Source of the DNA: Pedobacter miscanthi | GTDB lineage: Bacteria; Bacteroidota; Bacteroidia; Sphingobacteriales; Sphingobacteriaceae | Direction: 5' to 3' | DNA: 64,000 nt | NCBI RefSeq assembly: GCF_003315595.1 | Contig: NZ_QNQU01000005.1 | Span: 107,717-171,716, forward strand | Position numbers and translations under genes: made by a program | Part shown: in pieces, positions 26,531-38,709 of the stretch | How the letters are laid out: the number at the start of each line of letters is the position of its first letter | How positions within the stretch are numbered: the stretch's first letter is position 1 | The notes under the pieces: generated by a model | The model's input: only the letters and a program-made list of their open reading frames with translations | Told to the model about the DNA's origin: nothing | Database searches by the model: none

Positions 26531-26699
26531 AAACTTGACCCAAAACGGCAACTATAGCTTAATAATATTAAGTATTTTTTACTTTTTTTAGTAAGATGCT
26601 CAGACGGCTTGCTTTTTTAATTTAAATTATAGTTATATTGAATTGGTTGCCAACCAGTTCAAAATAAAGTATTTACAAAATTTAATTAACAAACTCATC

Positions 26700-27428
26700 A
26701 TGGACAAACCAAACCAAACCAAAATCCAATTATTGCATCCTGATTTAAGGGAGCTGGCAATAAGCACCTTTTCTCAGGCGGAAGCTAAATTAACAGGAAG
26801 AGCCAAACCGCGGGTAACTGCAACACTCAGAACGTTTAAGGAGCAACAGGATTTGTATAATCTTGGCCGAACGGTAGTTAATCCCGATGGCAGATCAAAC
26901 AGTAAGCCTATGGGTAATATTGTTACTAATGCAAAAGCTGGTCAATCGATACATAATTACGGATTGGCACTCGATTTCGTGCTGATTATTGATGGAAAGG
27001 ATACATCATGGAATATGGTGAAAGATTACGATCAGGATGGGCTTAGCGATTGGATGGAGGTAGTTAATATTTTTAAGGCTAATGGCTGGTAATGGGGCGG
27101 CGATTGGGTAAGCTTTAAAGATGGTCCGCATCTTCAGTACGATTATGGCTATACCTGGCAGCAACTGCAGGCAAAAATGATTGCTGGCGAACAAAAGAAC
27201 GGTTATGTAATTTTAGACAGGGAGCCGGTAATTGTACCAAACCTCTATCGAACAACAACAGCTTTAAATTTCAGGACCGGGCCATCTGTTGCATCAGAAA
27301 AGATAAAAAAGATTCCCGTAATTTTAAAAGGTGAACATGTTGCCGAAATCTCCCGCGATGGCGAGTGGAGCCTGGTAAGCTACGAAGATATACAGGGTTA
27401 TGTTAACAATAAATACCTTTCGAAGTAA
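26700..27428 (+). pseudogene. M15-type peptidase (endolysin/VanY-like) with SH3-like tail, interrupted by one in-frame stop
   Basis: From the ATG at 26700 the frame reads an M15C-like peptidase: the motif SIHNYGLALDF carries zinc ligands His85 and Asp92. At codon 131 a TAA (27090-27092) interrupts GW-stop-WGGDWVSFKDGPHLQYD. The same frame continues for 112 codons and holds the third zinc ligand, His in DGPH, then a bacterial-SH3-like domain (~235 onward; ALNFRTGPSVASEKIKKI, ending VNNKYLSK). Without read-through the first fragment lacks an essential ligand. Relatives have Lys or Glu at the stop site, one base change away. It may be a recent pseudogene, a sequencing error or a read-through gene. 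Confidence 0.85.
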
Positions 27429-27925
27429 GTTAATGGCTTATCGGTTAAAGAGTTTTAACTACAGATGTACACAGTTTTCCTAATGAGGCTATCTCATAAA
27501 AACCTAATTTCTCAATAAATTTGTCACGTTGAGCCTGTCGAAACGCCATAAATAATGTTATTGGCAGGTCCTTCGACAAGCTCAGGATGATAATTTATAT
27601 TTATGATACAGCCTCGTTTTAATTTTTATACATTATATTCTTGACGCATTTATAGCTTACTAACCATATAAGTAATATAAGATCATTTAAGCTTTTCTGT
27701 GAATCTGTCGCAAAAAAATAGTTCCTGTTTTTACCACCGGGTAAATAGAGGAGATGCACAGAGATTCACAGAGAATAATCTTTCCGTGTTTTCAGTGAAT
27801 CTGTGGCAAAAAACTAAGAAGTTTACCAACTTTGACTAGTGAGCATGTCAGATGGTAACATCTGACATCACAAGAGCTCCACTAATGATAGGCTCACTAA
27901 CCATTATTAAACCCATAATTTTCTT
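27429..27925. other. Intergenic region with two palindromic elements
   Basis: About 27520-27590 holds a REP-like palindrome: GTTGAGCCTGTCGAA with its partner TTCGACAAGCTCAGGATGA. Around 27700-27825 a short sequence (GTGAATCTGTSGCAAAAAA) occurs twice. At 27838-27898 is a nested inverted repeat, listed separately. No gene was seen. Confidence 0.6.
27838..27898. repeat. Nested inverted repeat
   Basis: Outer arms AGTGAGC (27838-27844) and GCTCACT (27892-27898) enclose a perfect hairpin ATGTCAGATG-GTAA-CATCTGACAT (27845-27868). There is no T tract. It lies 28 bp beyond the 3' end of the AraC gene on the minus strand, so it could act as a transcript-end structure or a protein-binding site. Confidence 0.6.
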
Positions 27926-28822
27926 TTATACCGCAATATTATTCGATAATTTATATTCAGAAGGGGTAATCCCTGTTTGTTTCTTAAAATATTTGCCAAA
28001 AAACGACGAATTGCTGAAATGTAGCGCTATTGCTACTTCAGAAATATTCATCACATGGCTGGTTAACAATAGTTTTGCTTCCCTGATCACCATTTCATCG
28101 ATAATTTCTCCGGCAGTTCTGTCTGTAACCTGTTTTACCACCTGCGATAAATGCCTGGGTGTAATGCGCAGGCAATTGGCATAATAAATTACCCGTTTTT
28201 CTTTTTTAAAGTTTTCCGAAACCAGTGCCAAAAAGCGGTTGGTGAGCTCCGAACGGCTGTTATGGGCAATCGGAACAGAATCTTTTTGTTTGTTTTTCAG
28301 CAGAAAAATATCGTAAAGCAACTCTAAAAAACTATTGTGCACGATGTTTTTAATGTGCGGTGTATCTTTAGAAACATTCAGTTTTTTGTGGAGGGCCAGC
28401 ATATCGTAATAGATAAAGGTGTAGTCCTCTTTTGATAGCGAAAATTTATGGGATTGAATATCCTTCGCCATGCGATAGGTTTCGCCACTGCTAAAAAATA
28501 CGCCCTTATTTTTCAGGTAACTTTTGTTAAAATGGATGCTGATAAAAGAAACACTGCTGTTATCTGTAATTTCGTAAATCGAATGTGGCAAAACCAGTAA
28601 GATATCCCTTTGGTTAATCACGTGATCAACAAAATTTATCCTGATATTCAGTTTTCCCTTGGTGATTAAAATCAAGGCATAACTCGACATGCGGAAAGGC
28701 TCCGAACCGCAATAACCCGGATCGTTGCTATTGTGGATTTTCGCCATCAAACCATCATTTTGCGAAAGCGCCTCTTCGTGGTTTTTTTCTGAAAAACTTT
28801 TATTAAGTAAAGTCTGTTGCAT
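27926..28822 (-). CDS. AraC family transcriptional regulator
   Basis: 298 residues. The N-terminal ~170 residues are a cupin-like domain (SYALILITKGKLNIRINFVDHVI, then ILLVLPHSIYEIT). The C-terminal AraC double HTH has YYANCLRITPRHLSQVVKQVTDRT and MNISEVAIALHFSNSSFFGKYFKKQTGITPSEYKLSNN. It is unlike its neighbours in strand and has no obvious target next door; the 543-bp region upstream separates it from the sphingolipid locus, which it could in principle control. Confidence 0.92.
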   Translation of the reverse strand: MQQTLLNKSFSEKNHEEALSQNDGLMAKIHNSNDPGYCGSEPFRMSSYALILITKGKLNIRINFVDHVINQRDILLVLPHSIYEITDNSSVSFISIHFNKSYLKNKGVFFSSGETYRMAKDIQSHKFSLSKEDYTFIYYDMLALHKKLNVSKDTPHIKNIVHNSFLELLYDIFLLKNKQKDSVPIAHNSRSELTNRFLALVSENFKKEKRVIYYANCLRITPRHLSQVVKQVTDRTAGEIIDEMVIREAKLLLTSHVMNISEVAIALHFSNSSFFGKYFKKQTGITPSEYKLSNNIAV

Positions 28823-31685
<2,863 letters not shown>

Positions 31686-31689
<4 letters not shown>

Positions 31690-32675
31690 AAAAACGGGTG
31701 TTGATTACAGGAGCGACTGGTTTTGTGGGGTATCACCTGATTAAATCTGCCCTGGCCAATGGGCTGGAAGTATATGCCAATGTACGTAAAAGTGCAGTTG
31801 CCGATCATCTTAAAGATTTTCAGATTAATTATGTAGACCTTGATTTTGGATCGATCTATTTATTGAGGGAAAATATAGAGGAGAAAAAATACGATTACAT
31901 CGTCCATGCAGCAGCGGTAACCAAGGCAAAAAACTTAGATGATTACAACAAGGTAAATGCCATTTATACCCGCAATTTAGCCGTTGCAGCTGCTCAATCC
32001 ACACACAGCATACAGAAATTCATATTCATCAGCAGCCTGGCTGCGCTCGGGCCTTTAAAGCAGAAAAATGAAAAACTGACAGAAAAAAGTGCTTCAAATC
32101 CGGTTACAGGTTATGGTATCAGTAAAGCACTTGCCGAAACTTACCTGGCACAGGTTCCGGATCTGCCTTTGATCATTTTCAGGCCTACAGCGGTTTATGG
32201 TCCGAGGGAGAAGGATATTTTCATCCTGATTAAAACCATTAAAGCGGGGTTGGAGCTTTACATCGGCAGGCAGGAGCAGGAGCTCAGTTTTGTACACGTT
32301 ACCGATCTCGCCAATATCATCATCCGGGCACTCGCATCTGATGTGGTGGGTAAAGCTTACAACATTTCTGATGGGGCAGTATACAAGCGCTCTTCCCTTG
32401 CAGATTATGTAAGCAAAGCTTTGGGCAAAAAAACGCTAACTATACATGTACCGGTGGCGGTAATTAAAGGACTGGCCTGGGGAATGGAACGTTTTTACGG
32501 GGCTTTTAATAAGATTCCGGCATTAAACGTAGATAAGATAAAAGAACTCACTGCCCTGAACTGGGGATGTGATATTAAAAATATTCAGAACGATTTTGGT
32601 TTTGTACCCCAATTCGGACTGGAAAAGGGGATAAACGAAACCATTAACTGGTACCAAAAAAACAATTGGTTATAA
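31686..32675 (+). CDS. NAD(P)-dependent epimerase/dehydratase-family reductase, candidate ceramide reductase
   Basis: 329 residues. Extended SDR: cofactor motif ITGATGFVGYHL at the N-terminus, VHAAAVTKAKN, Ser in FISSLAALGP and catalytic YGISKA (Tyr-x3-Lys), then RPTAVYGPREKD. In Caulobacter an epimerase-like protein (CerR) reduces the 3-keto group of the ceramide after N-acylation. Here the gene overlaps the ceramide synthase candidate by 4 bp, so the same role is the best inference. The alternative is a nucleotide-sugar epimerase, which the context does not favour. Confidence 0.78.
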
Positions 32676-32695
32676 GATTTTAAATAAAAATTAGC

Positions 32696-34021
32696 ATGAA
32701 ACAACAAGTAAAAGCAGCTGAAGGCAAGCTGGGAATATTAATGCCGGGCCTTGGCGCGGTAGCTACCACCATGATTGCCGGCGTTGCTGCAGTTAAAAGA
32801 GGTTTATCAAAACCAATCGGTTCGTTAACGCAAATGGGCACCATCCGTTTGGGTAAAAGAACAGAAAATAAACAACCAAAAATTAAAGATTTTGTGCCTT
32901 TGGCCAATCTTGAAGATTTAGTATTCGGTGGCTGGGATGTGTACGAAGATAACGTATACGAAGCCGCTTTAAATGCCCGTGTGTTAGACGCCAACCTGTT
33001 ACGCGATGTGCGTGAAGAGTTACAGGCCATTAAACCAATGCGTGCCGCTTTTGATAGAAATTACGTAAAAAACCTGGATGGTAAATATGTAAAAGATATC
33101 GATAACCGTTACGAGCTGGCTTTAGCCGTAATGGAAGATATTAAAAACTTCAAAGCTGAAAATAACTGCGATCGTATTGTACTGGTTTGGTGTGGTTCTA
33201 CCGAAATTTATTTCGAACCATCTGAAGTGCACGAATCGCTTGCAGCATTTGAGCAGGGTTTAAAAGACAACGATCTTCGCATTGCACCAAGTATGATTTA
33301 TGCTTATGCTGCATTAAAATTAGGTATTCCGTTTGCCAATGGTGCACCGAATTTAACCGTTGATATTCCTGCCTTGATCGAACTGGCTAAAGAAACCAAT
33401 ACACCAATTGCAGGTAAAGATTTCAAAACCGGTCAAACTTTAATGAAAACTATTATAGCGCCAGGTTTAGCGGCTCGTTCGCTGGGTGTAAACGGTTGGT
33501 TCTCTGATAATATTTTGGGTAACCGCGATGGTTTGGTGTTAGACGATCCGGATAACTTTAAAACCAAAGAAGTATCGAAACTGGGTGTGTTGGAAGATAT
33601 TTTCAAACCGGAAGTTAACCCTGATCTGTATGGCGATATGTACCACAAAATCAGGATCAACTACTATCCGCCTCACGGTGATAACAAAGAAAGTTGGGAT
33701 AACATCGATATTTTCGGTTGGTTAGGTTATAAAATGCAGATCAAAATCAATTTCCTTTGCCGCGATTCTATTTTAGCTGCACCAATTGTGTTGGATCTTG
33801 CTTTGTTTATCGATCTGGCTAAACGTTCAAATATGTCAGGCATTCAGGAATGGTTATCATTCTATCTGAAATCGCCGCAAACTATCCCTGGCGTACCTGC
33901 TGAGAACGACATTTTTAAACAGTTGATGAAACTTCAGAATACCTTGCGTTACATCATGGGCGAAGAATTGATTACCCATTTAGGTCAGGATTACGAAGAA
34001 GAACTGATAGAAACCGTATAG
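32696..34021 (+). CDS. ino1: myo-Inositol-1-phosphate synthase
   Basis: 441 residues. Converts glucose 6-phosphate to inositol 1-phosphate using bound NAD. Family markers are the Rossmann loop GILMPGLGAVATT (residues ~13-25), the WCGSTE strand, FANGAPNLTVD, GKDFKTGQT with the catalytic lysines, and FSDNILGNRDG. Typical eukaryotic enzymes exceed 500 residues; this is the shorter bacterial form. The gene is 20 bp after the ceramide reductase candidate and its TAG stop shares a base with the GTG start of the PgpA-like gene. It supplies the head group for inositol lipids made by this locus. Confidence 0.93.
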   Translation: MKQQVKAAEGKLGILMPGLGAVATTMIAGVAAVKRGLSKPIGSLTQMGTIRLGKRTENKQPKIKDFVPLANLEDLVFGGWDVYEDNVYEAALNARVLDANLLRDVREELQAIKPMRAAFDRNYVKNLDGKYVKDIDNRYELALAVMEDIKNFKAENNCDRIVLVWCGSTEIYFEPSEVHESLAAFEQGLKDNDLRIAPSMIYAYAALKLGIPFANGAPNLTVDIPALIELAKETNTPIAGKDFKTGQTLMKTIIAPGLAARSLGVNGWFSDNILGNRDGLVLDDPDNFKTKEVSKLGVLEDIFKPEVNPDLYGDMYHKIRINYYPPHGDNKESWDNIDIFGWLGYKMQIKINFLCRDSILAAPIVLDLALFIDLAKRSNMSGIQEWLSFYLKSPQTIPGVPAENDIFKQLMKLQNTLRYIMGEELITHLGQDYEEELIETV

Positions 34022-34476
34022 TGTTTATCCACAAATTTCTTTCAACGGCCTTTGGCATTGGCTACATCGGCAAAGGTGCCGGTACATACGCTGCAATAGC
34101 AACCTGTATCTGCTGGCACCTTCTCCAAGGCCCTTATAGTAACCCTTATTTATGGCCGGTACTCTGCACCATGTTCATTGTAATGATTGGGATCATGAGT
34201 GCCGACAGGGTAGAGGAGATTTGGGGAAAAGACCATCAAAGGGTGGTGATTGATGAAGTGGCTGGAATGTGCATTGCCCTGTTATTTGTGCCTTTAAAAT
34301 GGCAGTACACCCTGATCGGGCTTGTGCTTTTCAGGTTTTTTGACATCCTGAAACCCTTTTACATCCGCAAACTGGAAGAATTGCCTGGCGGTTGGGGCGT
34401 AATGGCCGATGATATACTGGCAGGGATTTACGCAAATATCATTCTCCAGCTGGTGGTGGTTTTCGATTTTTTTTAA
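34021..34476 (+). CDS. PgpA-like phosphatase, candidate phosphatidylinositol-phosphate phosphatase
   Basis: 151 residues with a GTG start overlapping the previous stop by one base. PgpA-family landmarks: a GYIGKGAGTYAAI loop, KDHQRVVIDEVAGM, and FRFFDILKPFYIRKLEELPGGWGVMADDILAGIYAN (acidic metal-binding cluster). Multiple hydrophobic segments place it in the inner membrane. PgpA normally makes phosphatidylglycerol from PGP. In this setting, between an inositol-phosphate synthase and a CDP-alcohol transferase, the likely substrate is phosphatidylinositol phosphate, as proposed for the Bacteroides inositol-lipid cluster. A PGP role cannot be excluded. Confidence 0.85.
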   Translation: MFIHKFLSTAFGIGYIGKGAGTYAAIATCICWHLLQGPYSNPYLWPVLCTMFIVMIGIMSADRVEEIWGKDHQRVVIDEVAGMCIALLFVPLKWQYTLIGLVLFRFFDILKPFYIRKLEELPGGWGVMADDILAGIYANIILQLVVVFDFF

Positions 34477-34478
34477 AC

Positions 34479-34853
34479 ATGCTTACCTACCTAAAAGCAC
34501 AGGCATCATCCTTAATGGCCTCCGCAACTGATTTTGGCATCACCATTATTGCGGCAAACCTTTTTGGCTTATGGTACCTGGCGGCAAGTATCATCGGAAC
34601 CATTTCGGGCGGGGTAGTTAATTTTTTAGTCAACAGGAAATGGGTATTCCAGAGTCGGTCAAAAGAAGTAAAAGGGCAGGTATTCAGGTACATTATCGTG
34701 TGGGCGGGCAACTTGGCCATCGTTACCGCGGGTGTGTTTATCCTCACCCATTTTTTCAATCTCAATTACGTACTCGCTAAAGTACTGAGCTCGGTTTTAA
34801 CCGGCATCAGCTACAATTATATCATGCAAAGGCAGTTTATTTTTACAAGTTAA
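34479..34853 (+). CDS. GtrA-like membrane protein
   Basis: 124 residues with four predicted membrane helices (ATDFGITIIAANLFGLWYLAASIIGTISGGVVNF, then FRYIIVWAGNLAIVTAGVFILTHF and LAKVLSSVLTGISYNYIMQRQFIF). The NFLVNRKWVF and NYIMQRQFIF motifs are typical of GtrA. Characterised members help flip or transfer polyprenyl-phosphate-linked sugars. Its stop is directly followed by the DUF5686 start, 2 bp after PgpA-like, so it is a core operon member without an assigned step; lipid flipping is an inference. Confidence 0.87.
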   Translation: MLTYLKAQASSLMASATDFGITIIAANLFGLWYLAASIIGTISGGVVNFLVNRKWVFQSRSKEVKGQVFRYIIVWAGNLAIVTAGVFILTHFFNLNYVLAKVLSSVLTGISYNYIMQRQFIFTS

Positions 34854-37397
34854 ATGAAACCTATCCATTCATTTTTATTATTTCCGTTACTCGTTTTTAT
34901 GGTGCAGGTAAATGCTTTTGCACAAAGAACCGTGGTTTCCGGAACCGTGCGCGATGCCGTAACCAAAGAAACACTGCCCAATGTTTCCGTGTTTTTTAAA
35001 GACACCCAAATCGGTACACAAACCGATATCAATGGAAAATATACACTCGTTTCGCCTAATCCACAAAGTGAATTAAGTTTCAATTATGTGGGTTACCGTA
35101 CCGTTTTCAAAAATATTGTAGCCTCTGCTACGCAAGAATTTGATGTATCTCTTGTGCCTGATGCAAGGGCACTGGATGAAGTGGTTATTATAGGTGGCAA
35201 AAAAGTAAAATACCGCAATAAAGATAATCCTGCGGTAGAACTGATCCGCCAGGTAATTGCGCATAAAGACGAAAACCGCATTAAAAGTTACAATACCGTA
35301 TCGTACAGGGAATATGAGAAGATGTTGTTCAGCCTGAGCAATGTTTCAGATAAGTTTAAAAACAAAAGGATGTTCAGGAATTACCAGTTTTTGTTTCAGG
35401 AACAGGATTCGACTTTAATTGGCGGAAAAAACCTTTTGCCGGTATATATTGAGGAGAAACTGGCCGATAATTACCTGAGTAAAAACCCCGAGAAAAACAA
35501 AACCATTGTAATTGGCGAAAAGCAGGTTCAATTTGACAGCCGTTACATCGATAATAAAGGTTTGAAAACTTATTTCGACCGGATGTACCAGGATATTGAT
35601 ATTTATAAAAACAATATCTCGGTGATCAGTAATGAGTTTTTAAGCCCGATTGCCGATGGTGCACCTTCCTTTTACAAGTTTTTTATCACCGATACCATTA
35701 AAACACAGAAGCCGGAGATCATAGAGTTGTCTTTCACGCCCCGCAATACTGGCAATATGTTATTCGAAGGAAAGATTTATGTCACCAACGACAGCCATTA
35801 TGCGGTTACCGGCGCTTCTTTTGGAGTAAACAAAAATATCAACCTCAACTTTGTACGTGCGCTAAAAATCGATCTTGATTTTGAAGCCAATAATAAAGGC
35901 AAATATAGTTTAAGCAAAAGCAATTTATTGGCCGATTTCGGTATCGGAAAAACCAAAGGCATTGGTTTTACCGGGGAGCGTACCGTTACCTTTAAAAATT
36001 ACCAGTTCGATACCGCATTGCCTGATACTATTTTCCAGGGAAAAAGCACCGTGGTACTGGCTGATGCTGCTAAACGAAACGATCAGTTTTGGGAGAAAAA
36101 CAGGCTCGATACCATTTCCAAAAACCAGCTGAAAATTTACGGGAATATTGATACACTACAAAATCTGCCTTCTTTTAAACGCACGATGAAAATCGTGACC
36201 CTTTTATTTGCAGGTTATCAGAATTTGGGTCCTTATGAAATTGGTCCTGTAAATACTTTTTACAGTTTTAACAACGTAGAAGGTTTAAGGTTGCGCTTTG
36301 GAGGCAGAACCACACCCGAACTGAGCAAACGTTATTATTTCGAAAACTACCTGGCTTACGGCATCAGAGATGAAAAATGGAAGTTTTTCCTTTCAGGTAC
36401 TTATTCACTGAATAATAAATCCATTTACGAATTCCCGCAGAATTACATCAGGGCAAGTTTTCAGCGCGATACCAAAATACCCGGTCAGGAGTTACAGTTT
36501 GTGCAGGAAGACAACTTTTTACTATCCTTTAAAAGGGGAGTAAACGATATGTTGCTGTACAATGATTTTTACCGTCTGGATTATGTAAGGGAGTTCGAAA
36601 ATCACTTTTCATACAACCTGGGTTTTAAAAAATGGAGTCAAACGCCTGCCGGAGGATTAAACTATTTAAATTCGGATAACCAGCTGGTTAATAGGCTCAC
36701 CACCAGCGAAGTTTCCTTGCAGTTAAGATATGCCCCAAATGAGAAATTTTACCAGGGGAAAATTTACCGGGTACCCATTGCCGATCGTTATCCTGTATTT
36801 ACCTTACGTTATACTGCGGGTTTAAAAGGTGTTCTGGGGGGCGAATATAATTATCATAACTTTCTGGGAAGCATCGATAAACGTTTTTATTTATCCCAGC
36901 TGGGTTATAGCGATGTAACCGTTGAAGGCAGTTATATTGCCGGAAAAGTGCCTTTCCCATTATTGGATATACACCGGGCCAACCAAACTTATGCTTATCA
37001 GCTTAATTCGTACAACCTGATGAATTTCCTCGAGTTTGTCAGCGATCACTACGTGAGCATCAATATCGACCATAATTTTAACGGCTTCTTTTTTAACAAA
37101 GTGCCTTTACTCAAACGATTAAAGTTAAGGGAAGTAGTTTCGTTTAAAGCTTTATATGGTGGTTTAAGGAATGAGAATAATCCGAACTTTCAAACGGGTT
37201 TATATCAGTTACCGGTTTACGAAAACGGAGCACAACGTACTTATGCACTGGGCAACGATCCTTATATGGAAGGGAGTGTTGGGGTGGGTAACATCTTCAA
37301 GCTGTTAAGGGTAGATCTGGTAAAACGCTTCAATTACCTTAACAATCCCGAGGTTTCCGAATGGGGGATCAGGGCAAGGGTAAAATTTGATTTTTAA
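34854..37397 (+). CDS. DUF5686 outer-membrane protein with carboxypeptidase-regulatory-like N-terminal domain
   Basis: 847 residues. Signal peptide ending VNAFAQ. Residues ~25-105 are a CarboxypepD_reg-like domain (VSGTVRDAVTKETLPNVSVFFKD, then SFNYVGYRT). A linker with DEVVIIGGKKVKYRNKDNPAVELIRQVI leads into DUF5686, ending in repeated amphipathic strands and a terminal Phe (IRARVKFDF), as in outer-membrane beta-barrels. It starts on the base after the GtrA stop and is 12 bp before the CDP-alcohol transferase. Its place within the lipid operon suggests an envelope role such as surface delivery of the product, which is untested. Confidence 0.87.
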   Translation: MKPIHSFLLFPLLVFMVQVNAFAQRTVVSGTVRDAVTKETLPNVSVFFKDTQIGTQTDINGKYTLVSPNPQSELSFNYVGYRTVFKNIVASATQEFDVSLVPDARALDEVVIIGGKKVKYRNKDNPAVELIRQVIAHKDENRIKSYNTVSYREYEKMLFSLSNVSDKFKNKRMFRNYQFLFQEQDSTLIGGKNLLPVYIEEKLADNYLSKNPEKNKTIVIGEKQVQFDSRYIDNKGLKTYFDRMYQDIDIYKNNISVISNEFLSPIADGAPSFYKFFITDTIKTQKPEIIELSFTPRNTGNMLFEGKIYVTNDSHYAVTGASFGVNKNINLNFVRALKIDLDFEANNKGKYSLSKSNLLADFGIGKTKGIGFTGERTVTFKNYQFDTALPDTIFQGKSTVVLADAAKRNDQFWEKNRLDTISKNQLKIYGNIDTLQNLPSFKRTMKIVTLLFAGYQNLGPYEIGPVNTFYSFNNVEGLRLRFGGRTTPELSKRYYFENYLAYGIRDEKWKFFLSGTYSLNNKSIYEFPQNYIRASFQRDTKIPGQELQFVQEDNFLLSFKRGVNDMLLYNDFYRLDYVREFENHFSYNLGFKKWSQTPAGGLNYLNSDNQLVNRLTTSEVSLQLRYAPNEKFYQGKIYRVPIADRYPVFTLRYTAGLKGVLGGEYNYHNFLGSIDKRFYLSQLGYSDVTVEGSYIAGKVPFPLLDIHRANQTYAYQLNSYNLMNFLEFVSDHYVSINIDHNFNGFFFNKVPLLKRLKLREVVSFKALYGGLRNENNPNFQTGLYQLPVYENGAQRTYALGNDPYMEGSVGVGNIFKLLRVDLVKRFNYLNNPEVSEWGIRARVKFDF

Positions 37398-37409
37398 TAA
37401 AAAAACGCA

Positions 37410-38699
37410 ATGGAAAAAAAATTAAGGGACAGCCTTCAACTGGGCATATACAAGATAATCAATCCTTTTGTTAAGGGCCTCATTAAAATAGGCTTAACGC
37501 CCAATGCCGTAACTACAATTGGCCTGATTTTAAACATTGGAGTAGCCGTAATTTTTGTGCTTGGTGCCGAAAAATCAAACCGTGGCGACATGTCGTACAT
37601 TGGCTGGGGCGGGGCATTGGTGCTTTTTGCAGGTTTGTTCGATATGCTCGATGGTCAGGTGGCGCGTTTAGGCAATATGAGTTCGAAATTTGGAGCTTTG
37701 TACGATTCAGTGCTCGATCGTTATAGCGAAATGATTATGTTTTTGGGCATTTGTTATTACCTGGTGGCACATCATTACTTTTTAAGTTCGTTGTTTGCTT
37801 TTATCGCGCTTATCGGTTCGATGATGGTGAGTTATACCCGTGCAAGGGCCGAAGGTTTGGGCGTTGAGTGTAAAGGAGGTTTAATGCAGCGCCCCGAACG
37901 TGTGGTAACCATCGGTGTTTTTGCCATTGCCTGCGGTATTGCCGGGCATTTTATCGGTGGGGACTATAAAATTTATGTGCCGGGCATTTCATTCCATGTT
38001 TTTGAAACCATGTCGATTTTTACCATACCGATTACCGTAATGGCTATATTAACCAATATTACCGCTGTTAAACGCCTGCAGGAAGCTAAAAAAGGGTTAG
38101 ATGCCCAGGAATTTAATGAAAGAAGGGGAAATAATAAGGCTGCACTGATTGCCGGATTGGTTTTAATGACCAGTTTAAGTGGTATGCTGCCTTTTAATGC
38201 AAATGCACAGGGAAGTGACCCTTCGCCAATTACTTTTCCAACGCCAAAAGATATTACTAACCAGCTTTTTTACCTTCAACGCGATCCGAATACCAATACC
38301 ATTATCTGCCAGTTAAACGTAGATAAACATGGCGTAGTGGATAAAGATCAGCCTGTAAACGTATTCTGGATGCGTTACGGTGATAATGGCGAAAAGAAAG
38401 ATTTAAGTTACATCCAGCGGAAGTTTGCCTATGGCATTATTAGCAAAGATCTGGGGAATGGTCAGTTTGAGTTGAGATTTACCTCGCATAAAAAATTGCC
38501 GATGTACTTAAATAAATCAGGAGCAGACAAAAAATACCATGTTTTTGCAACCATTAATAATAAAAAAATGCAGCTGGAACGGATATTCCTGCGGATTGAA
38601 GGGGGAACGTTTTGGTTCCCGAATGTAAAATATGTAGAAATAAGAGGATACGATGTTTCGGAGCCTTCGAAAGTATTGATTGAAAGGATTAAGGTTTAG
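37410..38699 (+). CDS. CDP-alcohol phosphatidyltransferase fused to a DUF4833-like domain
   Basis: 429 residues. Residues 1-240 are a six-helix CDP-alcohol phosphatidyltransferase with the full catalytic motif: Asp78, Asp81 and Gly82, Ala85-Arg86, Gly95, Asp99 and Asp103 (FDMLDGQVAR and GALYDSVLD). Residues ~241-266 form a basic-hydrophobic-AxA segment (NNKAALIAGLVLMT, ending NANAQ) that looks like an intact signal peptide inside the protein. Residues ~268-429 match DUF4833 (ITNQLFYLQRDPNTNTIICQ, YGIISKDLGNGQFEL, VEIRGYDV). Expected reaction: CDP-diacylglycerol plus inositol phosphate gives phosphatidylinositol phosphate. The fusion may be cleaved by signal peptidase or may place DUF4833 in the periplasm. 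Confidence 0.87.
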   Translation: MEKKLRDSLQLGIYKIINPFVKGLIKIGLTPNAVTTIGLILNIGVAVIFVLGAEKSNRGDMSYIGWGGALVLFAGLFDMLDGQVARLGNMSSKFGALYDSVLDRYSEMIMFLGICYYLVAHHYFLSSLFAFIALIGSMMVSYTRARAEGLGVECKGGLMQRPERVVTIGVFAIACGIAGHFIGGDYKIYVPGISFHVFETMSIFTIPITVMAILTNITAVKRLQEAKKGLDAQEFNERRGNNKAALIAGLVLMTSLSGMLPFNANAQGSDPSPITFPTPKDITNQLFYLQRDPNTNTIICQLNVDKHGVVDKDQPVNVFWMRYGDNGEKKDLSYIQRKFAYGIISKDLGNGQFELRFTSHKKLPMYLNKSGADKKYHVFATINNKKMQLERIFLRIEGGTFWFPNVKYVEIRGYDVSEPSKVLIERIKV

Positions 38700-38709
38700 C
38701 GGAGGGCAC

